A stretch of 64,000 nucleotides of DNA from Otatea glauca (GCA_036346275.1 CM070726.1:31035410-31099409), one strand, 5' to 3'. Shown: positions 45,164 to 55,803, counted from the first letter of the stretch. Program-made: numbers and translations. Notes: generated by a model from the letters alone, not told the origin.

Positions 45164-45925
45164 TTCTCAGCTCTGAGACATACGATCTTGATCGGTCTTA
45201 GGGAGTCAATCGATACTACATCGAATTTCGACCGACATCAAACAGTTAAACTTAATGCAAGCCATATGTAAGTTCGAAGAATATAAGTTAATCGCATCTG
45301 AATAGTTTTAAATCTTGCATATTAATTCCCTAATTGCCTACATTACTCGCTCAATCTAATTGAAAAATTAGTGTTTTGAGTAGCTACTGTTCAACAAAAA
45401 AAATCTAGCCGGCTGTGTCGACCACATTGCCATCCGACCTCGTCGACTTGACGCCGACCATCGGAACCAGCGACACCCACGCGCCAGCAGTGTGCCGGCC
45501 GCACCTGTTGTTGCCCATGCACCGATCGAGCCCCCGATTGCGTCTGCACGCCAATTGCGCATCGGCTGCCCCCGCCGTTCCCCAAGCCACACCCGCTCTC
45601 GAAGCGCCAAGGTACTGTGCCCGCCGGCCGAGCCACCGCCTACTGCCCCGCGCCCGCACCCGAAGCTCTATGCTTGTTGGCCCATAGCCGCACCCACCAG
45701 CCTACCGCTGTTCCACGTCCGCTCCCATGCGTTGCGCACTCCTCAGGCCGTGTCACCGAAGCAAGGCAAACGACCGTGGAGACTAGGGTCTTAACCCTAG
45801 CTGCCCCACCATCTTGGGCTGCCAAGGGCCGAGAGGCCTATGGGCCACGGCCAGTCCACGCGTGTGCCCACGGGCCATACGGCCCTTTTTTCAGGCAGAA
45901 AGAAAAAGGAAATAAAAAGAGCGAT
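45164..45925 (+). other. Copia B leader, GC-rich part
   Basis: The first 190 bases align with copia A (ACGATCTTGATCGGTCTTAG, TAAGTTCGA, TTAATTCCCTAATTG). The GC-rich part with several open frames (45415-45952) is leader, ending in GGGTCTTAACCCTAGC-like sequence also present in copia A. Confidence 0.6.
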
Positions 45926-45934
45926 TTGTGTTTC

Positions 45935-46060
45935 GAATTTTTTTTTATTTAATATTTTTTTTTATTCTTTTTTTCAAAACTATGCGTCCGATTTTAAAAA
46001 TTACAAAACTAGCACCCCGTCGCCCGTGTATGGGGCGATCGCCCCATACACGGGCGATAT
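45935..46060 (+). repeat. Left terminal inverted repeat of the MULE
   Basis: It matches 54248-54373 in reverse with a handful of differences and one-base gaps. Its inner end is a perfect 38-bp palindrome at 46020-46057 centred on GGGGCGATCGCCCC. Confidence 0.9.
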
Positions 46061-46189
46061 GCCTCAAGGCTGCTCCTCGCCGTCTCGACGCCGTCTGTGT
46101 AGGCCCCTGCCGCTCGAGACAGGCGATCGCCGAGCCAGGCGACAAAGCGGCTTTAAAGCCCGCTCGCTTTCAAGCAGAGCAAACCGAGG

Positions 46190-46200
46190 CGTATAAACGA
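46190..46200 (+). promoter_or_regulatory. Candidate TATA box upstream of the transposase gene
   Basis: CGTATAAACG lies downstream of two GGCGATCGCC palindromes (46032-46045 and 46121-46132). The next stretch, 46197-46292, is an AGAAAGAAGA purine-rich microsatellite typical of a leader. Confidence 0.4.
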
Positions 46201-46292
46201 AGAGAAAAGAGAAAGAGAAAGAAGAAGAGAAAGAAGAAGAAAAAGAAGAAGAAAAGAAGAAGAAGAGAAAGAAGAAGAAAAGGGAAAAAAGT
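46197..46292. repeat. GA/GAA-rich microsatellite
   Basis: The run consists of AGAAAG and AAGAAG units with no pyrimidine-rich interruptions on the plus strand. Confidence 0.9.
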
Positions 46293-46369
46293 CGATTAAA
46301 TGCTTTTACAAGGTATTTTTACAAATTTTATAAATCTATTATTTAGGAATTTTACGATTTTGTAGTGTT

Positions 46370-47040
46370 TAGAAAATCAGAGGACTGCTTTTGTCATTAG
46401 AATTCTAATGTAGCATGTAATATCCAAATGAATTTAGGATTGTGTAGCGTTTAGAACTTTAATGTAGTATTTAGTTTTTAGAAATTTGAGGATCAGATAG
46501 TATTAAGTACGCTACAAATTTAGTGTAGTATTAGAAATTTATTGTAGTGTTTAGAAAATTTAGGATTGTGTAGCGTTTACATTTTCTCGGATAGTGTTGT
46601 TTAGAAATTTAATGTCGCAGCTCATATTTAGAACTTTAATGTAGTATTTAGTTTTAGAAATTTGAGGACTGTATAGTATTAAGTACGTTACAAATTTAGT
46701 GTAGTATTAGAAATTTATTGTAGTGTTTAGAAAATTTAGGATTGTGTAGCGTTTACATTTTCTCGGATAGTGTTGTTTAGAAATTTAATGTCGCAGTTCA
46801 TATTTAGAACTTTAATGTACTATTTAGTTTTTAGAAATTTCAGGACTGTATAGTATTAAGTACGTTATAAATTTATTTTTAGTCTTAGAAATTTATTGTA
46901 GTGTTTAGAAAATTTAGGATTGTGTAGCGTTTACAATTTGTCGAATAGTGTTGTTTAGAAATTTAATGTCGCAGTTCATATTTAGAACTTTAATGTACTA
47001 TTTAGTTTTTAGAAATTTCAGGATCAGATTGTATTTTAGA
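46370..47040. repeat. Tandem repeat of about 177 bp, roughly 3.5 copies
   Basis: The marker GTGTTTAGAAAATTTAGGAT recurs at about 46547, 46723 and 46901, and each unit also holds TTTAGAACTTTAATGTA and AGTATTAAGTACG. An incomplete, diverged copy precedes them. The array lies between the transposase promoter region and its ATG. Confidence 0.9.
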
Positions 47041-47069
47041 GTAATATTTTTCCGTCGGACGTTGCGAAG

Positions 47070-49614
47070 ATGTCGGAGAAATTGTATTTCCAAATATTTT
47101 ATGGAGATGGGGAGATAGCACGAGGCGGATGGGGTGGATCTATCATCATTTTCAAGAGTCGTGACGGGCATATGCGAGGCGAGCGATAGGACATACAGGG
47201 TTTGTTGGAGTGGATGTCTCGGATGTTCGGTTTGGATGCCTGCATCGCTCGGCTATGGTCGAGCAGAGTGAGCCGAGCGCAAGACCGCTTTTACGGAGAG
47301 TTGATTCTGTTAACTCGACGCCCACATGGAGGAGTTATGTTGGTTTTGCCGTAGAGCGGGTTGGCGCTCATGTTGTTGGCACAGTGCTACCCAGTAGCTC
47401 CATCGGTGTCGCAAGTTCGTGATGTCGGGTGGACATTACGGCGGAGGGGACATCAAATGTAGAAGGATGCGAAGAGGAAGGCGGCGAGGAGCCCGAGACG
47501 AGGAGCACGAGACCGGCGGTGACGAAGGGACCGGGGGCAGAGGAGACAGCGGTGGAGGCGCGAGGGTGGCCGACGAGGGGAGGAGGTGGAGGACATTGTT
47601 GACTTGATGGAAGAGGAGGACCGTGCGGATGAGGAAGTCCTCGATGGTGAGCACTGACGAGGAGGACAACGCCTGGGTGCCTATCCTCGTGCGTGGACCA
47701 ATTACAATTTCAAGACCTAACAATGAATGAAGGGAACATTGATGCATGGGAGTATCGTGAGAACGAGGTGACGCAGGGGCCGATATAAAGACAAGGAGGC
47801 TGTGATGGATGCGGTGAAGCATCGGGCAATGTCTCTCGGCGGCAATTCGGGTTGTGAAGTCCAAGAAGAAGGACTACGACGTGAAGTGCGTAGTTGATTC
47901 GTGCCCATGGCGGGTGCATGCATACCAGGAAGTGGACGGACTCTCGGAAATGCTCCATAGTGATGGAGCATAATCTGCGAGGAAGAAGCGGAGCAGGGAC
48001 ACCGCAATCTGTCAGTCCACTTGGGTGGCAAATGTGTTTTATGGTCGATCGTGGACAATCCCCATCCGCAGCCTCGATCTATTATCACACCGTGGAGGAG
48101 AGGTTTCAAGATACAAGATTAGCTACGCAAAGGCATGGAGAGCAAAAGGACAGCTCGAAATACGGTTCGGGACGTCACGAGGCTTCAGACGAGAATATTC
48201 CCACTTGCTCGTGGCAATCGCACAAAGGAACCCCGGTACATCCATCGACCTTGCGGAGTTCCTGCGGGTGGTGCGTGCACCGGAAGTGGGTATTGCAAAG
48301 TGCATTCTTCGCCTGGCGCATGCATAAATGCGTTCCAAGACCGCCGCCCGGTCCTTTGCATGGATGGCACATTCTCACGGGAAGTACAAGGGCGATTCTA
48401 ATCGCGATCGCGGTGGATGCCAACAACCTGTGTTCTACCGGCTTGCGTTGGCATTCGTGGAGGGGGAAAACACGGAGAGTCGGTATCGGTTCCTTGAAAG
48501 AGTGAAGTGGCGGTTGTTCTCGACAGTTCGATGTTTGTGTCATCCATGACCGACATGCGGGGTCTGCTAAGGGCGATCGTGGATATGCAACAAGGGTCCG
48601 CCGTCGTGGGAGCGACAAAGTGGCCGATCCGAGGAGCAGGTGGTGCATGAGGCACATGGGTGCCAATTTTTTCCGTCGATTCAGAATAAGGAGCTTATGA
48701 ACATGTTCAAGCGCTGTGCAAACAGAACCAACGGAGGAAGTTCGACGCTTTGGAAGACGTTGGGCGAACTAACGAAGAAGCAATCAATGGATCCCGAGGT
48801 ACCGCTAGTTCATCAAGGAACCCGATGGTGTACCATGAGCAAGGAGAGGACCCCACGCCTTTATAAAGCCGCCGACACTTCAAACCTCGGCGAGGCGGTA
48901 CCAAATAAAGAGTTTCACCGATTGGATACGACATGAGCCTTTGGAGAAATGGTCCTTCAGACGACGAGGGCGGCTCGCGTTATGGGATCATGACAACGAA
49001 CTGGCGGAGATTTACAAGCTGGTAATGAAAGGCACCGGATGCCTTCCATCGTGGGTATAGTTGAGGGTGTCTTATTAGGGACACGAGATATTTCATTGAG
49101 CGATACAAGACCTCCGCAGATGTATGTCGGACAATCGATTGTCTTACTCAACTGCTGTGTCTACCTACATGTCCAAGAAAACAAGAAAGGCGCAGACACA
49201 TCGGGTTACACCGAGAGTGGCGTGGAACGGAGATACCACGTGCATGCGGTGACCGAGGTCGCAGGGTGCCCACCGGAGAGGACTTCCCATCCGTGCATAC
49301 CCGGCAACGATTGATTGCGAGTGCTCCTGCCGAAACCACGCCGCTGACTTGCCGTGCTGCGCGCCATTGCCGCACCGCCGAGACGATCAATCTCGCCGTC
49401 CGCTCATCTCCCGCATACTACTACAAGCGAGCGTTCTCAACACGTGGCATCATGAGGTGTACGGTGCCGAGTGGATGGATCGCTCACAACAGCCCCCTCT
49501 CCGACCATCGATGGGTACCGACATCCGAATGTTGAAGATGAAGGTCGGGCGCCGAAGGACAAGGCGATTCGAACGATATGGACGAGTCGAGGCGCGCCGC
49601 AACCGCGGATAATG
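47070..49614 (+). pseudogene. MULE transposase (MuDR type), frameshifted
   Basis: The likely start is MSEKLYFQIFYGDGE at 47070, the N-terminus usual for plant MULE proteins. A Glu/Asp/Arg-rich linker follows (47450-47660). Further on come DKEAVMDAVKHRAM (FAR1/MuDR-type region), the catalytic box CMDGTF at about 48358, then a frame reading YKG, AIAVDANN and ENTES. FVSSMTDMRGLLRAI carries the second Asp region, and MRHMG with NKELMNMFKRC follows. The C-terminus has a SWIM-like pattern starting CECSC near 49315. At least five frameshifts or stops separate these blocks. The protein normally cuts the terminal repeats in the nucleus. Confidence 0.85.
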
Positions 49615-49957
49615 TAACTTTGCATGTTGTTCCCATCTTGTATTATTCAATGGACCGTAAGTCGTAATGTACGTTGTAATGTTCGATGTAATTTTCAATG
49701 TACTAGTAAGTTGTTGTTCGCATCATGTTATTCTCCGATGTCCCGCTTAGTACCTACGAGGATAATGTAATTCTCGACGCCAGTGCCTCGTCGAACATGT
49801 CTTTGTCTTTCGTATGTTTGCAATCGAGTTTTTTTTTGCTCTCCACACTTCGGTTGTATTGTTTGTTGAGTATGGTACAATTCGTTATTTCGCATTTCAT
49901 TTTGTGTGCACATGTAATTACCGATAAATCTGTTGTATTTGCTTTGTAACAGCCACG
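49615..49957. other. Spacer between transposase and mobile-domain gene
   Basis: AT-richer sequence with repeated TGTAAT/CGATGTAAT words fits a 3' untranslated region and polyadenylation area. I see no clear promoter for the next gene. Confidence 0.45.
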
Positions 49958-52480
49958 ATGGCGCGACCTTGCCTCGAGTCACCGGACGTGACCGTCCGAT
50001 GCGACCCACCGGTCTAGGTACTCCGCAGAGGAGAACCGAGTGCTAGAACCACTTCGACCTCGAGTGCCTGTGGAGCCGCCGCGATCGACCCACGCGGGTT
50101 CCACGGTAAGTCGCGAACGCTTGCACTCTTTACGTACACATACTTACCGTGAATGCAATTCTAACTACATGCAAAGTTGCGGCGGTGGCTTACTTCCTCT
50201 TTGTAGGATGGTGGAGTGGTGATCGCCTGTTAGAGGGCAAGGAGGTGCCGCGGTTCGGTGCACGACCGTCCTGCGCCACACTCGTGGACCGGTGGAGACC
50301 GAGACGACACGCCCACCTTCCGCGCGGAGAGATGGCTCCGACGCCGCAGGGCGTGTCGCACCTCTTAGGCCTCCCTTGTGCGGGCCCAGCGATCGTGCCG
50401 CCACGACGCCCGCACGTGGCACGCCGAGTTGTCCGCGCGTTGCCGAGGTGCGGCGGCACCCCGGCAGCCCCTACCACCCCTTAGGGAGGCCGAGCGCCAC
50501 GGACCGGCGAAGCGTGGTCGCTTCGATTCACGGTGAGTACCTCTTTCTTTGAGAATTAAAATAGAAGCGCCAAGTTGCTTGATAATGTTTGTTGCGAACG
50601 CCGCAGTCGACCTTCTCCACCCGACGCGGAGGAGGCGGACGTGGCCGCCACTTGGAGGCATACCTCCCGTTGTTGCTCGGTTGGGTGATGTTCCGTCCTC
50701 CCACGGAACACGGTGGACCGTCACCGATCGAGTACGCCCGAAGACATCGCCGACACCCGGTGGATGAGGTAACACACTCGCCCAATCTCGTCTCAACGAG
50801 CACGCCTAACTCCCCTTGTAAACAGTGATGCAAGTGGTCGTGGGCCTCGGTGGCTTGCGGCGACGTCTGAGGTCTGCATGCGACGCCGTCTCTCAAGCGA
50901 GCACGACGCGACGATGTCGGTTGCGCCCTACTCCTCCGATTGTGGTCTTGGGAGCGCTTCTCCGTCGGCGGGCTGTTGTTGACACGACACCGCACTCGAG
51001 GAGCTTTACGGAGACGACCGGTGGATCGCCCACCATGGGCCACTCTGGGTCCGACGGCGTGTACGCCCCTCGTATCTTTTCCCCACTAACGCACTTGAAT
51101 AACCTTCGCCATTTCTTATTTCCTCGCAATGGAGGTTCGCGCACCTACAGTGAGGAGGTCCTATCAGAGTTCGCTCGGAGTTCGACCGCCTCCACGACGA
51201 GGACGTGCGGTGGACGCCATACACCGCGACGACGCCCACGCCCGAGCACCTCACGGGTCTCCGTGCTTTGCACGCGAGATGAGGCCTTTGGCTCACCCGT
51301 AAGGTGCTCGTCTTTGACCTTTGTGTCGAGGAGTACTCCCGCGACCGAAAGTGCGCGGCGATTCGGCTGTTCGATCCTTTCCTTTGCCGCCTCGTCACGT
51401 TGTCGCACGTGGCGCTCACGTGTACTTGCCTCGATCCTACTACTCCGCATCTTTGCGAAATTAATGTGTCTGCGACTTACTGCTTTTTGCATTGCAGATG
51501 ACCGGATGGGTGCCGCGGTGGGCTCTCGATTCGCGACCGTATGCAGCCATGGGCCTGCGCAGGGGACGCCGCGCTCGACGAGAGGGTCACCGAGACCGGC
51601 CAGACGACCATGACATGTACGATCAAGACATGGAGTGGTTCGCCCAGCGCAGACTCGCCTCGGTGGGGGTACACACCAAAGACCGTCGTCGCCGGCGAGC
51701 ATCGGTAGCGGACACGCATACCCTTCACAGATGTCCCGGAGGACAACGCCTCGATAAGTGTCACAATCGAACCTACATGGGCACGTCTTTTTCATGTAAC
51801 TTACGTAATGCCAACCCGACGTTACATGCGGACTCAGCTCTTGGCGGAGATTGAGGTGGAGGTCGTGTCCATGTTGACGCGCCTAGAGGGGCATCAGGTG
51901 ACCACCGCCGAGTCCGAGACAGCTTGGGGTCGGGTCCTCGCTACGGTGAGGCGGTTGGCTCGCAGCCACCGCCGAGGGCGCGAGACGCCGGCGGACGCAA
52001 AGACACCACGCCACTTCGCCCCAAAGACTCGCCCTACCCACCCGGTGCCCGTCACGCCCCACGCACCGCAGGGGGACAGTGGTCGACGAGGCTCCTTCCG
52101 CGTCTCGCCCTACCCGTCGGTTCCTCGCTCGCCCCACGCAGCAGCGGTGGGGGCGGTGGTGGGGAGGCTCCTTCGCGTCTCGCCTACTACCTGCCGGTTC
52201 CTCGCCACGCTCCCACGCAGGCGGCGGGGCGCGGCGGGCTGCGGAGGCTCCCTCCTCGTCCCCGCGCCCAAAGAGACCCTGTGGTGGTTTCGACGAGCCT
52301 TCGACGACGAGTTCGACCGGAGGAGTACCTTTCGACCGACTACCTCGACCCTCTCGGCTCTCGGGTGCGCCGCCACAGACTTGGCCTCGCCGCGCGCGAC
52401 TACTCTACGCTGCGCCGCAGGGCGGCCTAGGAGGGACGTCCGTCGCCGTCGCCACTCACCTACCCCACGGGCCGATTAGG
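49958..52480 (+). pseudogene. Plant mobile domain (PMD) gene carried by the MULE
   Basis: A start MARPCLESPD is followed by a GTAAGT donor at 50105. The next exon (about 50209-50440) reads VDRWRP, GEMAPTPQGVSHLLGLPCAG, the hallmark of the plant mobile domain (PF10536). Later exons show PTMGHSG at about 51030, WRFAHLQ, SEFDRLHDEDVRWTPYTATT at about 51175 and KVLVFDLCVEEYSRDRK at about 51300, as in the family's C-terminal half. The tail (HRDRPDDHDMYDQDMEW, AEIEVEVVSMLTRLEGHQV) is followed by a proline-rich region to 52480. Several frame changes remain even after allowing for introns. PMD proteins are linked to silencing and genome stability in Arabidopsis (MAIL1/MAIN); the role inside a MULE is unknown. 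Confidence 0.75.
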
Positions 52481-52639
52481 AAGCGTGGCGTGATTGACTT
52501 GTTGTACGGATGTATTTTTTAATGGCTTTACGCTCAAAGAAGACATTGTATAACTCCCGAGTTAGTAACATGACAAATGCGTTATCACTATAAATTGTTC
52601 AAATCATTTATGCATTGCTTGCCTATGCCACACGACGTG

Positions 52640-52775
52640 ACAACACACCAACGCTTTGGTGCACCTATCGCCTCTAGTAGGGCGATCGCCTAATGTGAGG
52701 CGATCGCTTTACATGGGGCAATCGCCCAAATATGAGGCGATCGCCCCATACCCGCGATATCGCCCTTTATAACAT
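52640..52775 (+). promoter_or_regulatory. Palindrome cluster and TATA box before the GRF gene
   Basis: GGCGATCGCC-type palindromes occur at 52681, 52699, 52715 (one mismatch) and 52736, followed by CGATATCGCCC and TTTATAAC at 52766-52773. The first ATG of the gene is about 70 bases on. The same palindromes sit in the terminal repeats. Confidence 0.6.
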
Positions 52776-52838
52776 TCGTTCACAAGCGGTCTCGCAAAGA
52801 ACAAATGGAGAAAGAATAGAGGTGAGCATCAATCGAAA

Positions 52839-53510
52839 ATGCCGAGGTGCAAGTGCAAAGGGTAAGGGAAGGCAAAGGAAGAAGCGAGTGCATGCCGCGA
52901 ATTTAGCGTACCAAGATCTCTTCCTACCTCGTGGAGTCAGAGCGCCCATGTGTATGTGCGGAGATCTTTGCGGGCTTGTCCGCTCTTGGGAAATTTCAAC
53001 TTGGAAGAGGAGGTATTGGAAGTGCCGCCTTCGCCTTCGATCCGCCGGAGAAGAGCTCAAGGATCGCCGCATGGTAACAATCGTGCGGGTTACATAATAT
53101 TTGTGAATGAAACTTTGCTAATTTACGTTTCATGCAATCACCTCCGCCATCAGTGTGAATTTGAGCAAGGGTTTGATACGGAGATCAACCCCGAGGACCA
53201 ACGGCTTCTTGACCAAGCCAACCGGCAGGATGAGTTCACGCGGCGGTTTCAAGAACAGTGCGATGCCGCACGCGAGGAGGCATGTAGGAAGGAAGCGGAG
53301 GAGAAGGAGGCGAGAGAGAGAGAAACGAGAGAGGCGCGACGTGCGGAGAAGCCCACGAGGCATGGGCGAATGGGAAGTGGCCTCGAAGCACTCAATAGAC
53401 GTCTGGTGTTAACTTTGGTTTTCCTTGTTCGTGGTACTCCTTTTAGTTTTAAGTCGAATAAACAAAGTCGGCCCAACCTTCAAGAGTATGCTCACCGTCC
53501 GGAGGGCTAG
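52839..53510 (+). CDS. GRF-like zinc-finger gene carried by the MULE, one intron
   Basis: The start MPRCKCKGKGRQRKKR begins exon 1, which contains APMCMCGDLCGLVRS and RRYWKC, a CxCG...C...RYWxC pattern of the GRF-type zinc finger. GTAACA at 53074 and CATCAG at 53153 can delimit an intron. Exon 2 then reads CEFEQGFDTEINPEDQRLLD, the segment that follows the finger in related plant transposon proteins (consensus CDFEQWIDTE). A highly charged coiled coil comes next (about 40 residues rich in Glu, Arg and Ala). The frame runs to a stop at 53508-53510. The family usually binds nucleic acid; the role here is unknown. This is the least damaged gene of the MULE. Confidence 0.7.
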
Positions 53511-54140
53511 TATGTGTCCTCTCGCTCCAGTGTCCCAAATGATGTTATTTTCTCCATCGAGATAGGTTATAGCATTTTCATCGTCATATCTCGATTTCAT
53601 CGAGTTTTACCATCGTTTGCGAAAGATACGGCAATTTTCATGTTTTACCGATTGCATGTTCGGACAACAATAAAATAGTGCAGCCTAAAGTGACATCTAA
53701 ATATTTTTACATAATTGTGACCTATGCAAGCCCAAGAATGCAACAAAACTGGTTCTGCCAAGTTTTGAGGTCGTTCAGATATTATTCTAACTGCTTGAAC
53801 AATGATTGTTATAAAGGGTTTAAACTAGCCATCTTTTATTCAAAATGCAATCATATTTAGATATTTTTGCAAAATGAAGTGCATAAGGTTGTAGTAACTT
53901 ATTCTATTTATTTCATGAATTATGGATCAACACACATTATAATTCCTTCACAATCCACAGTTAGAGCCTAGCATTCGAACTCAAATAAAAAAAAATTCTG
54001 CAAACAACACATGGATTTTTATTTTACACTCTAATTCTTCATTCCAAAATTTAAATTTAGAAACAAGTTTCATTTAATTTGGACACTCCTAACAAAAGTT
54101 ACGGGGTTTATATTAAAAAGCATATAGTAATTACAAAACA
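53511..54140. other. MULE 3' spacer
   Basis: AT-rich sequence without convincing ORFs; TTGTTATAAAGGG and AATAAAAT-like signals may belong to the 3' end of the GRF gene. Confidence 0.45.
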
Positions 54141-54173
54141 AAACTAAAAAAAAAAAGGCTGGTCCTGCCGCCT

Positions 54174-54373
54174 CAGAGGGCGATCGCCCCTACAGAGGGC
54201 GATGGGGGGCCCCACAAGCGCCGCTGCTAACGGGCGTTAACGGTGGCAGGGCTATCGCCCGTGTATGGGCGATCGCCCCATACACGGGCGACGGGGCATT
54301 TTTGTCATTTTTTCATTCGGACGCATAGTTTTGAAAAAAAGAATAAAAATAAATATTAAATAAAAAAAAATTC
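54174..54373 (-). repeat. Right terminal inverted repeat of the MULE with palindromes
   Basis: The outer 125 bases mirror the left repeat. Two GGGCGATCGCCCC palindromes lie at 54178-54190 and about 54267-54279; the second is one base short of perfect. A second GGGCGATGGGG block lies between. Confidence 0.88.
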
Positions 54374-54382
54374 TTGTGTTTC
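54374..54382. repeat. Target-site duplication of the MULE (TTGTGTTTC)
   Basis: An identical 9-mer stands at 45926-45934. Nine bases is the typical MULE duplication length. Confidence 0.92.
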
Positions 54383-54825
54383 TCTACTATTTCTAATTAT
54401 AGCTTGGTGGCAGCGGTCCGTTCTTCATACCCTCTCTTTTCTTCTATTCGCTTAGCCCGCCCCTACCCCCCTTTCCTTCTGTTCGCTCAGACTTTCCTTC
54501 TGTTCGCTCAGCCCGCGCCCCACTCGATCCGAATTCCCTCTATTTTATAGAAATATTACTGATCACATCTCCTTAAAATAGAAGGATTTTGTCCATATCT
54601 CTTATAAATGAAAGAGTTTCCTCATCATATCCCGCTTGGATGGAATGATATACTCACCGTATCCCATAACATGAAAATCCTATTTCATTGTATCTCATTC
54701 GGATGGAAATGCAAAGATTAAAAGGCAAGAATTGTATAATCAAATCACGTGCCAATCTCGGAGATCACAAGGCACCGTATCATAGAGGTTGAACACTCAC
54801 ACGCCTGGCTGCCCTCTCCTCCACC

Positions 54826-54833
54826 TATAAAAG
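54826..54833 (+). promoter_or_regulatory. TATA box within the Helitron (captured promoter?)
   Basis: TATAAAAG lies in CCTATAAAAGGCCACC and is followed by a GA-rich leader and a short frame from 54962. The layout is that of a plant gene promoter and first exon. Confidence 0.5.
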
Positions 54834-54961
54834 GCCACCTTCATCTCCATCATAGAGGACATACGAAGAGACGCAGGAAGAGACAGAGGAGGGGAAGGCT
54901 CATACACACACAGGAGAAAGAGAGAAAGAAGCAATACAAAAGATTCAAGGGGGCGCAAGAA

Positions 54962-55036
54962 ATGATATGGAAGGAGGCCATGGCCATAGCTCCTTCTCTC
55001 TTTTTTAAGACAGCTAAAGCTGAGATTAAATTATGA
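54962..55036 (+). other. Short exon-like frame in the Helitron
   Basis: MIWKEAMAIAPSLFFKTAKA is followed by four more residues and a stop. It starts about 130 bases after the TATA box. It is too short to assign; it could be the first exon of a captured gene or chance. Confidence 0.25.
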
Positions 55037-55330
55037 GGATAGAAAACAAAGTTTAAAGTTACAAGGTGCAGAAAACTGCACTCGAGACAAAAGGGGAGGA
55101 GAAAAAAAAAGACAAATTCTTTAAAGTTGCCGTTGTACTATCATGTTGAGGCTTTTTAAAATTATACTAGCATGAATGATTAACTGATAATTTGAAGCAC
55201 TCTTAAGTAGCTAACAAGTTCGCTTCATACATGTCTTTCTCATCAACCAACTTAGCTGTTATTTTGAAAAACTTTTCTTAATAAGGTTATGTTTGAGAAT
55301 TTTCGTAGCAACGCACGGGCACTTAACTAG

Positions 55331-55803
55331 TTAACTCTCAAAGTTGTGATTAATTATGGGCAGTCGTGGAAATTTTACTTTAAGGATTTTATAGGCATCT
55401 CCTAATATTTTTGATTTTATTTTTCTATGATATGTTCCTTGTAATTTTGAAAAAATTGTTAATAAATTCTAAAAATTTATATTAAATCATATAAATTGAA
55501 CTTTTAGGTATATAGACTTCTATAAATTTGTTGAACCTTAGAACACGTTGGAAGCTTCGTATCTCTGGGTTTATTTTTTCTAACATAATTCCATGTTTAT
55601 ACATGATGAATTTTTTTGTTATTTCAGTAATTCTGATAGTTGCTCAATATTTAGCAAAAAATTATTAAAATGTTAAGAAAATTCTGGGAAATTTTAGATA
55701 ATTATCTACTGAATAGATATAAACCAAATTTTACTGATTCAAGAGTGAGCATGCAATATATTTATTTTACAAGCAATAAAATTCATTCTTGCTTGCATAT
55801 AGG
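55331..55803 (+). other. Copia B leader, AT-rich part
   Basis: It aligns in reverse with copia A 21900-22391 and 27759-27800 (TTTGTTGAACCTTAGA, TAATTATCTACTGAATAGAT). It ends TTGCTTGCATATAG|GATG, a plausible splice acceptor just before gag, also present in copia A. Confidence 0.65.

Larger units (their letters stand above)
45935..54373 (+). mobile_element. Mutator-like element (MULE), 8.44 kb, with three gene units
   Basis: Inverted repeats of about 125 bp start GAATTTTTTTTTATTTAATA and include CAAAACTATGCGTCCGA and the palindromic CGCCCGTGTATGGG block. A 9-bp duplication TTGTGTTTC flanks it (45926-45934 and 54374-54382). Inside are, on the plus strand, a MuDR-type transposase, a plant-mobile-domain gene and a GRF-like zinc-finger gene. 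Stops and frameshifts affect the first two. The GC content of the genes differs clearly from the AT-rich flanks. Confidence 0.92.
54381..55330 (+). mobile_element. Non-autonomous Helitron, about 950 bp
   Basis: It starts TCTCTACTAT, matching the 5' TCTMTAYTA type of grass Helitrons, and ends CAACGCACGGGCACTTAACTAG followed by T, with the CTAG terminus and the conserved GCACGGGC hairpin region. The 5' flank is T instead of the expected A. Copia B sequence continues after 55330. It lacks Rep/helicase. Its interior carries promoter-like and leader-like DNA. Confidence 0.6.

Noticed and set aside
45415..45952. Overlapping open frames on both strands in GC-rich DNA
   Set aside because: This is the copia B leader; frames are explained by base composition and are not shared with copia A.
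47436..47864. 142-codon minus-strand frame in the MULE
   Set aside because: It is antisense to the Glu/Arg-rich linker of the transposase and is serine/proline-rich only as a consequence.
50365..51043. Long open frames on the minus strand in the MULE
   Set aside because: They are antisense shadows of the GC-rich mobile-domain gene, and no motif is recognisable.
46032..54279. GCGATCGC palindromes recalling cyanobacterial HIP1 and thus contamination
   Set aside because: They are clustered at MULE ends and promoters within plant transposon sequence, with plant-type introns and flanks.
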